From Atrina japonica (taxonomy: Eukaryota; Mollusca; Bivalvia; Pterioida; Pinnidae): a stretch of DNA of 64,000 nucleotides. Location of the stretch: positions 496,001 to 560,000 of the forward strand of contig BROG01000476.1 of assembly GCA_030159075.1 (NCBI GenBank), in the 5' to 3' direction. Shown piece after piece: positions 45,115 to 58,300 of this stretch. Every line of letters starts with the position of its first letter. The first letter of the stretch is position 1. The translations under genes were made by a program, and so were the position numbers. The notes beneath the pieces are model-generated. The model was not told the origin of the DNA. It saw nothing but the letters and a program-made list of their open reading frames with translations, and searched no databases.

Positions 45115-45760
45115 CTATGGGAAACATCTTTAGGCAAAACAATAAGAAATGTATGAAATTATGGGATACATGTTGAGGCAAAGGCAATCAGAAATAGATG
45201 TAGCTAAGGTATACACCTTGAAACAAAGACAATCACAAATAGACAAAGCTATATGATACATGTTGAGGCAAAGGCAATCACAAATAGATGTAGCTATGGG
45301 ATACATCTTGAGGCAAAGACAATCAGAAATAAGTATAGCTATGGAATACATCTTGAGGCAAAGACAATCACAAAAAGACAAAGCTATATGATACATGTTG
45401 AGGCAAAGGCAATCAGAAATAAAGGTAGCTATGGAATTCATCTAGAGGGAGAGACAACCACAAATAGACAAAGCTATATGATACATGTTGAGGCAAAGGC
45501 AATCACAAATAGATGTAGCTACGGGATACATCTTGAGGCAAAGACAATCAGAAATAAGTGTAGCTATGGAATACATCTTGAGGCAAAGCCAATTACAAAA
45601 AGAAAAAGCTATATGATACGCGTTGAGGCAAAGACAATCACAAATAGATGCAGCTATGGTTCATGCGTTGATGTTAAGACAATCACGGTAGATACAAACT
45701 CCGTATTAAGGGAATGATATCCCATACAAATGTAATCATGAGTAAATGTTTGGCTTAAGA
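45115..45760. repeat. 60-bp minisatellite, about ten copies, open on both strands
   Basis: The unit is about 60 bp, of the form ATGATACATGTTGAGGCAAA followed by GGCAATCACAAATAGATGTAGCT. Because the unit is a multiple of three, long open frames result. On the plus strand (45,253-45,717) it encodes 20-residue repeats such as MIHVEAKAITNRCSYGIHLE; on the minus strand (45,441-45,130) it encodes Cys-rich repeats such as CDCLCLNMYHIALSICDCLC. No splice sites, leader or flanking exon argue for a gene. Confidence 0.85.
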
Positions 45761-45869
45761 TAATACGTGTAGATATGAAATACGTATTGAGGTTTATACA
45801 AAACACTAATAGATGGTGGAATTTGGTCTTCGTGGAGGTGACAAAAAACGTTATACTTTTCACAATTAA

Positions 45870-46160
45870 GAGCCGGCCTGGCTCAGTCGGTAGCGCGCTC
45901 GACTCTGGATCGTGAGGTCGTGAGTTCGAGTCTCGCCGGCGACAGGTTGGTTTCCTGTCTTTCGGATGAGACAGTAAAAACTGGAGGTCCCGTGTCACAG
46001 TAGGTGTCGGCACGATAAAGAACCCTCACTGCTCAATGGCCGTAAGTGCCGAGCATAGGCCAAAATTTGAAGCCCTTCACCGGCATTTGGTGACGTCTCC
46101 ATATGAGTGAAATATTCTTGAGTGGGACGTTAAACAACAATAAACAAACAAACAAACACA
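45870..46160 (+). mobile_element. tRNA-derived SINE (family A), well preserved
   Basis: CTGGCTCAGTCGGTAGCGCG and GTGAGTTCGAGTCTCGCC give clear boxes A and B. The body and end (GAGTGGGACGTTAAACAACA ATAAACAAACAAACAAAC) are the most complete of the three copies in this window. Confidence 0.9.
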
Positions 46161-48797
46161 ATTAAACTATTACCCTTTCCCATCCTGCATTTGTATCTCC
46201 CAGATAATCCGACATGTCACAGTTTGTTCACAATATGATAATTCAGTATACATGGTCACACTACTTATTGATACGTTGTTGTCATGGGGATATGAGGAAT
46301 AGCGTTTAAGGTTTGCAAATTCTACCATCGATATAATTACCTTGTTTGAAATTGCTATGTTTCACTGACTTTGTTAAATGTTGAGTTACCTGTTGGATTG
46401 AAAATGTTGGATCACATATATCGATTGTTACGAGGATTTTTTCCTCACTGTCTTTATTTGCATTTGACACGGGGTTTACGGCGGATATGACTGGTCGACA
46501 GGGAAAGCTTACTCTTCCATGACATCTGATACCACTTCTGGATTTTCCAGAATCCTGTGTTTGTTCAATATTCTCCAGATTACAAAATTGTATCTCGTTC
46601 CACGTAACGGTTAAAGTTTTGGTATCTATGCTGTTTATATATTATTGATAGATTATCATTTACTCACGAAGAAACCCACTTGCATACAAAGGCATGTGTT
46701 ATTTACTGGGATACGAAATGAGTAAAGGCATTGTGTATATGCACGAATGGAGAAAATGTTTACACACGTATATGGGTTATACAGATCAATCACATAGTGA
46801 GGTAAATGCCTGTTACGAATATAGTGTAATTGCCAGAATGTAGTCTGAACGATAACCTACACAGACAGATATAGGTTTCTTTTCATCTTTAGAAAAACAT
46901 CAGTGCTATCGTAATTTATGTCTAAAATCATTTAAAAATACACCCATTTGGTAGGGATTATGACATGGATATGTTTGTTTAAGGCTTTAATAACATCCCG
47001 CTAACAATTTTGAACTTCGCCATGGACTATAAATAACAAACCACCAAATTTAACCAATGGAGTTGCGCCAATGTTGTATGTTCTTTATTCTGCCACATCT
47101 GCAGTGAGAAGGGACCAAAACACCTTCTTTCGCTGAGCGTTTGATGACGGTTCAAACACTTATTTGAAGAAGTGTTAAGTATGACTCGAAGTATATTAAA
47201 TAAATGTATACCAGGAATCAAACACAGGTGTCCCTGCTTGCCAGGTGAACACTCTTACAACTATGTTCACTGCGAGATGGAATAACAAATGCTTATAGAT
47301 ATGTGTTATATAAAAAATGTCAAAATTAAGTAGTTTTAAAATATCCATTATAACAGTATTGATCTTATAGTAAATATTAATCTGAAAGGCATCATTTCTT
47401 GTTGAAGAAATCATATTGGCAGTCCCTTTTTATTTCAAATTGCTTTTTGAATGTGCTCATAAAAATCAAATTGCTGTTGTAGGTCTTAGGCATCCATACC
47501 AGGTGTTTCGTTAAAGTTCTTTGTTCTGTTTCAAGTAACTTACGTACGTGTTTATCATGTTTGTTGGTTAATTTTTATTTAATTAGAGTGCCGGTTAAAG
47601 CAGCCCTAAATAAATATTAAGTATACTTTGGAATGCCAATGTTTTTATCACATTTTCAATACAATAGAAGATTGTGTCTTACTAATCTCCCTATTGTATA
47701 TAGGTTAAGTCTTTGTCCAAAAATCTGAGAGTCACGGCGTCCGATCAAACTTTTTGATTGGGTAATTTGACAGGGCATCCTAAACGTCGGCGTAGCATTC
47801 CTAAATTTCGCGTCACACACGTTTTGGGAGCTGAATAATTTTACAGAAATTTCTGTTTTATTCTAACAGGTAGGAAAAGTGTATTTTTAATTGAGAAATT
47901 TGTATTGGTGTTGATTTCAATATCAGTTTTATTTTGAGGTGTGTTTTAGGATTTATTTAGTGAAATCGTATTTTACCATAAACCTGGTTATGAATGTATT
48001 GTTTTTAGTTATATCATTAATTTGTTATCAAGCCAGTCAATTTTTTGAAAATTTATACTCTTACATTTAAGATAACTCTAAGATAACTTTAAGATAACGG
48101 TATTACTTTTTCTATCGGTGTTTTAATTCATTCACTCTTCCAATCTATCAGGAAATCTTCTGTTTGGAAGTAATTTCTGTTTATGTAGCGGCGTAATCAA
48201 TTTGTGAAAGAATGACTAGGTTTTTCGTACGTTCCGATTATATGTCTATCTAAATCGTAAATTGTCGTTTTTAGTAATTTTGTTATGATATTAAGTTTCA
48301 TTTAATATAAAAAATATCAGATACCAAAGTATAAATCAAAAGAATGTCCAGGACATAGATACAAATCCGGTAAAAATGGACAAACACGGACCTGTGGAAA
48401 TCAAGAGGTGGGATCAGGTGCCATGGAGGAGTAAGCATCCCCTGTCGACCGGTCACACCCGCCGTGAGTTCATAGTCCAATGAAATACGTGAAGAGTGTA
48501 TCCTCGTCACAATTGGTACAGACGTCTCAACAACCGCCAACTAAAAGGCAACTCAACATTTCACCTAGTGAAACAGAGAAATCGCAAACAAGACTATAAA
48601 ACCGACCCTAAAATTTGCGGAGCGTTGACATTAAACGCAGTTTTCGATATCCCTGTATCAATAATTTGATAGTGAATAGTTTACCTCTGTATATGAAATT
48701 TTATATGTTGTACACAACCTGGCATATCGCATCATTTGTGAAATATAAACTCCATATGTAGGTGACTGAGGGATATTAATACTTAAATGTGGAAAAT
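46161..48797. other. Non-coding DNA with two dispersed-repeat copies
   Basis: About 46,375-46,635 and 48,308-48,555 carry one repeat family (GTCGACCGGTCACACCCGCC and TGGGATCAGGTGCCATGGAG in the second copy, reverse orientation). Other copies lie near 38.6, 55.9, 56.9 and 59.5 kb. No gene recognised. Confidence 0.55.
48308..48555 (-). repeat. Dispersed repeat (GTCGACCGGTCACACC family)
   Basis: About 250 bp including AATGTCCAGGACATAGATAC, TGGGATCAGGTGCCATGGAG and CTGTCGACCGGTCACACCCG. It is nearly identical, in reverse, to 59,455-59,700. Non-coding; class unknown. Confidence 0.75.
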
Positions 48798-49220
48798 TTA
48801 CCATGGGAAAGCCGAAAGTTTGTCGTATAGCTTAGTTGCTAATTTCCCGTCTGTGTCTATATTAAGTAAAATGTGTAAGTATGAAGCGTGTGTGCTTGAT
48901 TCTGTTGTATATTTAAGTTCTAGTTCGCTGGGATATATCGCATTGACATATGTATGGAAATTATCATTATTAATTGACAAAACGTCGTCGATACATCTAA
49001 ATGTCAAATTTGTCTTCTTTTGATTCAGCAGTTTCTGAATGGAGTCTGCTTCGTATGAATAAAGGAACAAATCGGCCAACAAAAGGGCACAATTGGTTCC
49101 AATAGGAATGCCGACAGTTTGTTGAATAACCACGTCTCCGAACATTACAAATATATTTTCTATTAGAAATTCCAGCGTGTTTTTTAAAATCATATTATAT
49201 ATTTTGAAATGTGGAATCAA
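48798..49220 (-). pseudogene. Penelope-like retroelement reverse transcriptase fragment
   Basis: A 140-residue open frame carries VVIQQTVGIPIGTNCALLLA, LFLYSYEADSIQKLL and FRCIDDVLSINNDNFH, then LYDKLSAFPW. This is the palm region of reverse transcriptases of the Penelope-like group, including the catalytic Asp pair (CIDD here where an aromatic residue is usual). The fingers, thumb and the GIY-YIG endonuclease domain are absent, so this is a truncated remnant. A hammerhead motif in the same orientation lies about 215 bp upstream (49,436-49,479), as expected for the terminal repeats of such elements. Confidence 0.8.
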
Positions 49221-49435
49221 AATATTTTGTTCTTATAAGTCTCTATTTATTGTTGAAATGGTATCTTTATGTACTCGCGGTGTTTACAGCCTCATTCCCC
49301 TAACAACAGGTTTATTCTGTTTTGAGTTGAGAGGTCTATTTGCGAAAATCAGTTGCAACATTTCAAAACAATTATTAGTAGATTCATATTTACTTTTAGT
49401 TATCAATATTTTAAACATAATACCAAAGTTATAAT

Positions 49436-49479
49436 GCCCGAGACAATCGTTTCTGTCAATTAGACTTCATCAGTTGAGC
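49436..49479 (-). ncRNA. Hammerhead ribozyme motif (type I, minimal) of a Penelope-like element
   Basis: Read on the minus strand: stem I half GCTCAA, conserved CTGATGA (49,473-49,467), a small stem II (GTC and GAC around TAATT), GAAA (49,453-49,450), a very short stem III (ACGA with TTGT), the cleavage triplet GTC (49,444-49,442), then TCGGGC as the other half of stem I. All core nucleotides of the family are present. The tiny stem III is typical of forms that act as dimers. It lies upstream of the reverse transcriptase fragment on the same strand. Confidence 0.7.
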
Positions 49480-52400
49480 AGTCGTTTATTTTCAAATTTA
49501 TATAATTAACATGTACCTCGTAAGATTATCATTAGGAGTAACTATCTGAGTTAATCCCCCTGTTTTTATTTACTTCTGCAACTGTATACTAATGATAGTC
49601 AAACTTTGTACAGGAGTTATCTCCACTTGTTTATTTGCTTCTTTTATGTTGTCCTTGTAGTTTAAACTTCAATTGTGTCTACCTGTACTACTTTTGTCAC
49701 TTGCGTTTTTGGTGTTGAATAAATACAGAAATTTCTCTGTATTATGTTTATAATATTTACAGATGTCAAAGTGTTACGGAACCCCACAGAGCAATAATAC
49801 AGTCATACTGAACATTGGACGAAAATCACGGTGGGACCAGATACCTTGAACGATTTAGCATTCTTTCCTACCTGTGATGTTGTTCAGTTTGAGTTCATTG
49901 CTAAATTGAAATCAAATTCTGCCAATCTAGGGTTAACTTCTTTCAAATCACTTACTCAATACGTCAGATTGTGAACAATGGCATTGCAGGATCACCTATA
50001 TCCATTGTCAATTTGAGAAATGTCGACTTCAAACGCAATTCTTCATATCCATATAGCAATAAGTTATTACCAAATTGTTTGGCTCTGTACATTAAATGAT
50101 TGTACATTAAAGGACTAGCACATTGAATCACTTAGGAAGCATTATTATTATATGCAGGCAATAGCTATTATTATCAATGCGGATAATTAACGATCGGAAA
50201 GCCGACACTAAAACGTTTGTTGTATAACATAGTTTTCCATCACCCGTCCTTGCCACATGTTCAGATCAAGCAACACATGTTCTCGATCTGCATGTTTTTT
50301 TGTCTTTTATTTTGAATGGTATTTTACAATACACTCAACAAATGTTGGCCGCTAGTTTTTAATGTTTGAAAGAGAAACCGGCTACAATGTATCACTGAAG
50401 AGACTACCCGCCGTCCGTGAGTAATGTGGCAATCTTTCTCACAAAGTTAGCTCAGGTTCCAGCAGGACCCAAATGCAAACTTACCAGAAGTGAGGTAAGT
50501 CATGTTTAACGTTGGCTGCCACAAAGGCATGTCATCCGTAAATGATATAATTATGAAATCAGCTCGAAATCGCGCTAACTAGATGTGCGAGACTACTATG
50601 TGTAATCTGAAATGCTGTGACTACTCGGCCACGGCTTACGTCATATCGATAAAAAAGGGGTATAACTGGTTCCCATTGGAATCCCAACTGTAAGCTGAAA
50701 AAAGACTTACAGTCAAAAGACTACACATCTATTGTTAATTAGAAATTTGTATTATTCGTATGCTTCGATATTGGGATTTGGAAAAAAATATGTACTTTTA
50801 AATTTATATTCTACATCAAAACACATGCATTACAAATTCTAAATTCTAAATTGATATTGACTGGAGTTGTGATTGGATTCTATAGATGTCGATATACTTA
50901 AATATTTCAAATGTTAATGTTTACATTATAGTTGATAATGATATGTTAATTTATTATATACATGAAGATATGTTTACTTTAGTTCAAATGTAAATACAAT
51001 GTATTTGCATAGTAGTTAAACGACAGTAAGTATAACTTTACCTTGGTTACTGGTTCGTCAGTAATTTCACCTAACTTGATAGGGCGGAGTAACAATTTCT
51101 TTATCAGACAGATGATTCTAATCACTTTTCGGTCAAGGTAAGCTTTATTAGAATTGCGATTTAATGTAGTATTATGACACGTAGAAAGGATTACTCTTAT
51201 CAGCGTTCTTTCAATGTCATTATGTTGCTTTGCCTAAAAATTTAAACTCGTCAAGATCAAGAAAGACTCCACCCGCCATGTTATACGAATTGGACTCAGT
51301 TACCCTGATATATAAAGATTTGAAACAAAACCGGTTTTAAGTGGATGTAACTACATGTAATTTGTTTATTCGGCCAATATAATGATAACTGCCTCAACAA
51401 TGTTATAACATAAATATGTACTTAAATCCTGTAATCATTAATATCTTGTATGTTCGTATATGTGTCATGATAATTTTTGAATGAAACATTTTGCATTATA
51501 GCAACGCAATTTGAGTTAAATATCGGACGCGTGACTCTCGATTGCTTGGACGTCGAAGTCCTAAAATTCTATATATCCCGAAGTTACGTACAGGTCCGGA
51601 TTTATTCCTCATAAGGTAAGTAAATTAACTATTTATCCCAGCGAAACCTCGATGTTCATGAAATCTCGAAAGCAATTCGAGTTGCTGATTTGCAAATTCC
51701 TTTGTATTTCACTCTAGAAACCTCGGTAATTATCGGTGAATTCACAAAAAGGACAATGTCATTTAAGCAGGCATGGTCGAAAGAACGATATCGTTACCTG
51801 TGATATTAAACAAAATACAACTGTGGACGTGTTTTGATTATTCTGTGGTATCTGAGATTTTTTTAAATCTTATATATTAAAGAATATTTTAACTTTTTCT
51901 GAGTATTTACTAAAATTAATATGCAAACTATCTAACACTTCCTTGATCAAAGGTCAAGGTCATTATATTATCGGTATTACAAAGTGATACATGAGCATAC
52001 ACTAATTACAACAATATACAAATGTGTTTTCGTTCTGGGGATAGCCAAGACAACCTACTACATACATGTATTTATATGATTAACATTGGCATGTACATGG
52101 ATTTTATGCGTTGTACCTTGTTTTTGATACTCTCCAAAATGTTTTTGATACTCTCCAAAATGTTTGTACTGATATAGAGAAAAAGATTAGATATAGATCA
52201 ATGATCTAAATTATATTTTCAGTTTTTGACTTGACATATCATGTTACAATGTTCATGCCAAATACGCAAACCAACATCCCTTAATTTGTATATCATAATG
52301 TAAAGAATCTACATCGGTCAGAATGTGGATTTCCCGAACTCTCAAAACATCAAATTCTGGAAATCCTAAGTTTTCCAATGGTCCCATGGACCTTGAAGTA

Positions 52401-52890
52401 TCGAGAGTATTTCGAAAACGGCAATGGTACCATATATTGAAAGCATATACCCTATGTCAATTGTCACAATTTGGTTTCATCGATTGTTGCTGTACATTTG
52501 GCTAAGTATGTATAATTATATAGACAGCTACAGACCAAACATACAAAATATAATTAATATAGTATTGGCACATATTTAGCTTTGAATTATTGTCCGATTA
52601 AAATAAGAGGGAGTCGCGGAGTAACCTTTTGATCATCATTACTCACTTTTCGGTTACTGCAAGCTGCACGGGAAAAAAATTATTCCTCACTGACTACTAT
52701 CTTATGTATGGTTGCAAGTAGGAACGATTACTCTTGTCAATGTATTTTTAATGTTATGCTTTATTACATACAATTAAAACCCGCCGAGGTCAGGAAAGGG
52801 TTCATAACATTCCATCGGCCAGGTTATATGGATTTTACTATAAAACTGACTTTATTTATTTGTTGATATTTGGCTCTACATGATATGACA
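49480..52890. other. Non-coding DNA
   Basis: AT-rich with no exon-like segment. 49,740-49,800 has weak similarity to the ends of the Penelope-type units (TATTATGTTTATAATATTTA). A reverse family-B SINE fragment lies at about 50,335-50,485. 52,120-52,160 holds two copies of TTTTTGATACTCTCCAAAAT. Confidence 0.5.
50335..50485 (-). mobile_element. tRNA-derived SINE fragment (family B), reverse orientation
   Basis: CTTTCTCACAAAGTTAGCTC, GGTTCCAGCAGGACCC and CTTACCAGAAGTGAGGTAAG correspond to the reverse of the family-B copies at 22,235 and 61,739. More diverged than those. Confidence 0.5.
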
Positions 52891-52894
52891 CACA

Positions 52895-52896
<2 letters not shown>

Positions 52897-52987
<91 letters not shown>

Positions 52988-53326
52988 ATATATATATATA
53001 TATATATATATGTAATCTGTTTCACTGTCTCACCATGATAATGTAGTCTAACAAACCGTGAAACCGTGAAATAAATTACGTATATATATACATAGGCGTC
53101 GGAGCCGGGGGGGGGAGGGGCTTAGCCCCCCCCCCCACTTTTTTGCAAAAGATAGGCATAGGTGTTGAAAATTGGGGCTTAGCCCCCAAGACGTTTCTGG
53201 CGTGTGTGTGTTTTAAGTTGGTTCAGCCCCCCCACTTCTGGCGTGTGTGTGTTTTAAGTTGGTTTATCCCCCCACTTTCAATTTGCTTCCGACGCCTATG
53301 ATATATATATATATATGTATGATATA

Positions 53327-53393
<67 letters not shown>
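52897..53393. repeat. Long (TA)n tracts interrupted by a MITE
   Basis: TA dinucleotide runs at about 52,897-53,012 and 53,301-53,393, with short interruptions. Such tracts often vary in length and may be mis-sized in an assembly. Confidence 0.9.
53091..53300. mobile_element. 210-bp MITE with CATAGGCGTCGGA termini, inserted in (TA)n
   Basis: It begins CATAGGCGTCGGAGCC and ends CCGACGCCTATG, inverted termini of about 13 bp. The inside has G/C homopolymer runs and two direct copies of CTTCTGGCGTGTGTGTGTTT TAAGTTGGTT. The TA-rich target hides the duplication. A TA-targeting DNA transposon derivative (for example Harbinger or mariner type) is plausible; no transposase is present. Confidence 0.75.
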
Positions 53394-53398
<5 letters not shown>

Positions 53399-54011
53399 TG
53401 TGTGTGTCATGTCATGTTAACTTACTGATAGGATATGATAGGATAGGGATATGATTAACTATCATAGATTTATTTTATTTATTCCAAAGGTAAACATAAT
53501 AGTTAAACTGGTGTAAGCCAGTCCGGGAGAATTACTACGTTAAAGACTCTTTGGATGTATTTCTCGTGAAACTATTCTTGACGCGGAGTGATTCAGACTT
53601 AAAGACTCATAAGGGCATATATTTTACATCAGCAAGAGTAATCGTTCTTTCTGGTAGTCAAGTATACGGGTATCTAGTTTCCGGTGAAGCCTATCTTATT
53701 ACCATAAAAGTGAATAGAATCGCCAGTTTCATAATCAAAATGGTGATCAACTTCGGCATGTTATGGGAAGAGGAGAATATAATTGACGGCAGCTGACAAC
53801 AAAGCACCTGTATTGAGCTTTAATGAAGGTTGTTACACTACGTTCTCCGATTATACATAGTACTGGATTTGGGATAACAAGGACATTGCATGTTAGACTA
53901 ATGACTAGAATAATAGCATTGTATTTAGTGAATGATCCATTACAAATCTAATTTAACAGGTATGTTACAAATGATTTTTATTCAAAGATACATAAAGTTG
54001 TATTATTTTAA

Positions 54012-54016
54012 TATCA

Positions 54017-54049
<33 letters not shown>

Positions 54050-54077
54050 GATGATGATGATGATGATGATTATTATT
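54012..54077. repeat. (TTA)n/(TGA)n compound microsatellite
   Basis: A TTATTATTA run followed by a GATGATGAT run and a few more ATT units. Confidence 0.9.
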
Positions 54078-54889
54078 ACTTTTGTGTGTAACTTTAAGGT
54101 GACTTGTGACTAATCAAATATAACTGCATGTACATGTTTGTTTAAAGTATGTATGAAAGATTTATAATCTCCTTTTAAAGGGATTCGTTATCAGATTTTA
54201 AAGTAATGCATAGTATTTTTAAAACTATATTCAAGCAAAACAAATGTTTACACACTGTCGATTCATTAATACACTGCTTTGTTTGCTTTTTGTTTCAAAG
54301 ACTAATGTAATTTCGCTTTGAAATACATTTAGGTGTTAAATAAATATATATGGAAAATACACCCCACACGGCAACGTCAAAGAGTACAAATTGTACTATA
54401 CATAAAACATACACCAAATTCATTTCACATTAGCGTTCAAGGACATTAAATGTTAGTTTCCAACAACATAGTCATTTAGAGAATAATCCTTTATTACCTA
54501 GCAATGGCTCACTATACTTCAGTGATTGTTTATCTTATGGAATTACGGCTGTGATCTGGATTTTTTTTTATTTCGGATTGACTGTAAATGCGATAATTGT
54601 ATTTGATAATTGTACAAATTGACAAGTATTGATTTAAACAATTCTGCGTTCTTATTAATTCTTATGACATTTGACATTACTAAATGATTATATGCTAGCA
54701 TTAGGTGTCCAGGTATCCCGTAAATATCAAACACTGCACTAGAATATATAGGGAAATTTCATTTATCGGCATTTGATTTTTTTATATTAATACTATGTCA
54801 TATATATATATTGGAATTTTGTAATATGCAAAAAAGTCCATAAGAATATGATAAATCGCCATGCGGCATTAAAATAAATTATTACATGA

Positions 54890-55319
54890 CTGTCTTATTA
54901 TCTAGTTGCTGATTGGCTACTTCCTGTTCTTGCGTCATCATAATGTCAATCGCTAATCCATTTTGTTGCTTGATATAACAATGTAACAACTAGTACACGC
55001 GAATTAAAATGACGTCATGGTGGGAATGACCTCATGATTGATTTTAGTTGTTTCACACTATCTTACCAGTGTAATCATTGAAGGTAATTTTAAAAATTGT
55101 TACTTTTCATATTTATCTAATTTCAATAAGCAAGATAAGATGTTCATATCATCAATAATTGTTGACTTTATTATCGGTTGACACCTTGAGTTATCAACCC
55201 CGGGAAAGGTGATATTTCGCTGGTCAAGGTGAATATCACTTTCCTAGGGTTGATAAATCAAGGTCAATAATTGTATATTTTACGAACTATTCCAATGGCA
55301 GATTTTCTTTTATTTATAG
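54890..55319 (+). promoter_or_regulatory. Candidate 5' region of the transporter gene
   Basis: Upstream of the first coding exon lie an inverted CCAAT box (CTGATTGGCT near 54,910), a full CRE-type palindrome TGACGTCA at 55,010-55,017 and a possible donor (TTGAAG|GTAATT near 55,083). An acceptor-like TTATTTATAG ends at 55,319 just before the coding exon. 55,160-55,275 is an inverted repeat (TTATCAACCCCGGGAAAGGTGA with TCACTTTCCTAGGGTTGATAA). Promoter status is an inference. Confidence 0.3.
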
Positions 55320-55365
55320 ATCAATATGTGAGATCAGCGTCAGATGCAAAAGCTGACATTACAGC

Positions 55366-58300
55366 ATGACAAAATCTCTCTATCGTGATGTAGATCAGGG
55401 TTGGGCATGGGTTGTAATGATTGCAGCATTTGGATCAGAATTCATATCTGGTATGTTTTGTTACGGCGCAGGTGTGATTCACGTGGCATTAGTTCGGGAA
55501 TTCGGTGGTGATATTGCGTTTATATCTTTGATTGGGGCACTCTATGCATCACTGTTATGTCTACAAGGTATGATATAAAATCACTTATGCTGTACGTGTA
55601 CTTATTTTAGCGGTATTCATATAGTAGCAGATTTCACGCTCAAGTCATTGCGCAAATTCAATAACAACGCTAAAATTTCTCCATCCTGTCATTTTGTCAC
55701 ATGATAAATCTAATGAAATTCAATGCAAATTTCAGATTGCGCTTATAAGTCTAAATTCCCTGAAAGCGCTTAGATATGAGTATACTAATTTAAATACACA
55801 TACAGTAATCATTTTGATAAAAGTATAAAATACTGTATCTTACAGTTCATTAACATCGGTCCATTAATTGTTGATATGTAAAACCGCTTTGCAATAATTA
55901 GAAATATTAACCGTCAGGTGGTCCAGGAGATATGATATTAATTTGGTGAATTTGACAAACATGAACCCCCATGGAGATCCAGATTACGGATAGGTTGCCA
56001 CGGAGAAGCACGCATCCCCTGTCGACCAATCACACCCGCCGAGAGTTCTCAGTCAAAATGAAGTGAAATAATCGAGGAATTAGTCTCCGTCACAATCAGT
56101 ACGAACGATTCCAAAACTGCTATTGAATATGTAACTCATTCCATCTCGAGAAATATTGATATTGCAGACAAACTCCTCATACGGACTGTAAAATTGGCTA
56201 AATGATGACAATAACACGATTCAGTTATCCTTGTGACTACATTTTTCAGTGAAACACGCCCTGGCATATCTGATCGTTTCTAATGGACAAAATATCTTAA
56301 GACTGATAATTATCGACTACAATTTTGACGCCTCAATGAAGCGTAAATTTTGTGTTTATTTGATAATAAATGTCATTCGTTTATTGTCTATTTCAACATG
56401 ATTGTCCAGCGGATAACTGTAGTTTTCATTTGCCCGATTTTCGAAAAAGTAAATGCACTTAAGTGTTAACGGTTAGGAAGTGCTGAAAACAGTAAACAAA
56501 TAAGGTGAATATTGGACAAATAATGAACCTCTGATGTGGGATCAGGTGCCCGGGAGGAGTAAGCATAACGAATCCTACAAATCACCTCTTATTAGATCAT
56601 GGAACACAATGTCAATATATGTAGAATGAGATTTGCCCCGACAACATTGCAAATTGGGGTTACATACCAGTGATCCATAGATATAAATAGAATATAACTT
56701 TTTCGTTTGGAAAAAGACCTATGCAAAACAAGATGGTTGCTCGGTTGATTAACGATGTTTTGCAAATTGCTGTACTGAAAAAGAAAATCAAATGAATTAA
56801 TGCATACATGATAGCTTTCAATATACGAGGTTTTCCCTCCGGTCTATTGTAACCCACAATATAAAAATTCCCAGTTCCAAGCTAAATTTGTGAGATCAAT
56901 TGTCGTGCCTCACGTATTTCATTTGGACTTGACTGTGGACTCGCAACGGGTGTGACCGGTCGACAGGGCATGCTTACTCCTCCATGGCACCTGATCCCAC
57001 CTCTTAGTTTCCAGAGGTTCGTGTTTGTCCATCTTTGCCGGATTTGTATCTCTGTCCTGGACATCCTAAAGATTTAAACTTTTAGTATCTGGGATGTTTT
57101 ATATTGAGTAAAAGGGACTTAGCATATTCCATTTTGTAAATAAGATACAATAGTTTATTCAAATTTAAGCATTTTTTTTCACGCAATAATGTGATTGTAA
57201 TATACCATCATTCCTTTGGGAGAAATTCAAGATAAAAAATCATATAAACTTTACAGTAAAACGGACAGAGTTTTTGTGCGTCCTGAAAAAAATAAGAAGC
57301 TTTAGAGATACAGAATCATACGAAAGGGAAAACATAATTTGTCCTACATACGCAACCACATTTTCTTCGCGTACGCAACCATATTTTCTTTTCTTTTCAG
57401 TTTACAAAGAACTGGTTCCCTTCCGATCGCCAAATGAATGCGTATACTTACAGTAAAATGCAACGATTTTTATTTTATCAGTGTAATGATAACAACGTTA
57501 TATATCTATTAGTACAATTTAATACAACTTCGAAACATAACACAGACATAGTTTACTAACCTACTTATTACGAAAAAATCATGGGTAGTTTTCTGTCTTA
57601 ACTGAATCTGTCCAAATCGATTTTATTTTATCTTTCACAATCATAAAAATTATTTCAGCAGGTAAATCGTGTATGATATAAATAAACTCAATTACAATGT
57701 AAGCATATTTTGATAGTCAAGGTTGTAGTTAACTCAACAATAACAAAAACAACGTGATTGCGTACTGGAAAAGTGAAGGCCAGTGTTACCTGGCTAATGC
57801 TTGTCTTATTAATGTTTCAATGAGTACGACGTGGCCACATGCAGGTTTGGCGTTATAATGGGTCTGACCAAAAATCAGGTGGTAAGCAGGTACGGCGTTA
57901 CATTGTCACTGAGCAAAAACAATTGTTATATATATTCTATAATCGACAAGTCACGGATATCAAAACTTGAGGTTTTTTCCACTGCAGTTAAGACTCAAAG
58001 TTCTCTCATAGCAGGTCACATTGACATATGCTGTAGATGATTTGGTTTAGAATAAGTGTTCACCACGAGTCTGGTCACTATCACAACTAATTTACATACA
58101 ATTGTCATCTACATATTACATATGGTCAAATCCGTTTTCGACTTTAGTGTATACCAGTGGTCGTCGATATAATAAAACTTGTTTGCAATTACCTTGTTTC
58201 ATTAATGGGAATGTTATGGTTATTGTTAGAAAGCAGTTGTTGAATTTGTTTACTGATTGCTACGAGGAGTTATCCCTCATTTATTATGATTTGGATTTGA

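Noticed and set aside
48298..48540. Open frames around 48.3-48.5 and 59.3-59.8 kb
   Set aside because: They lie within copies of one dispersed repeat and have no conserved protein reading.
48787..49023. Plus-strand frame opposite the reverse transcriptase
   Set aside because: It is an antisense shadow of the Penelope-type frame.
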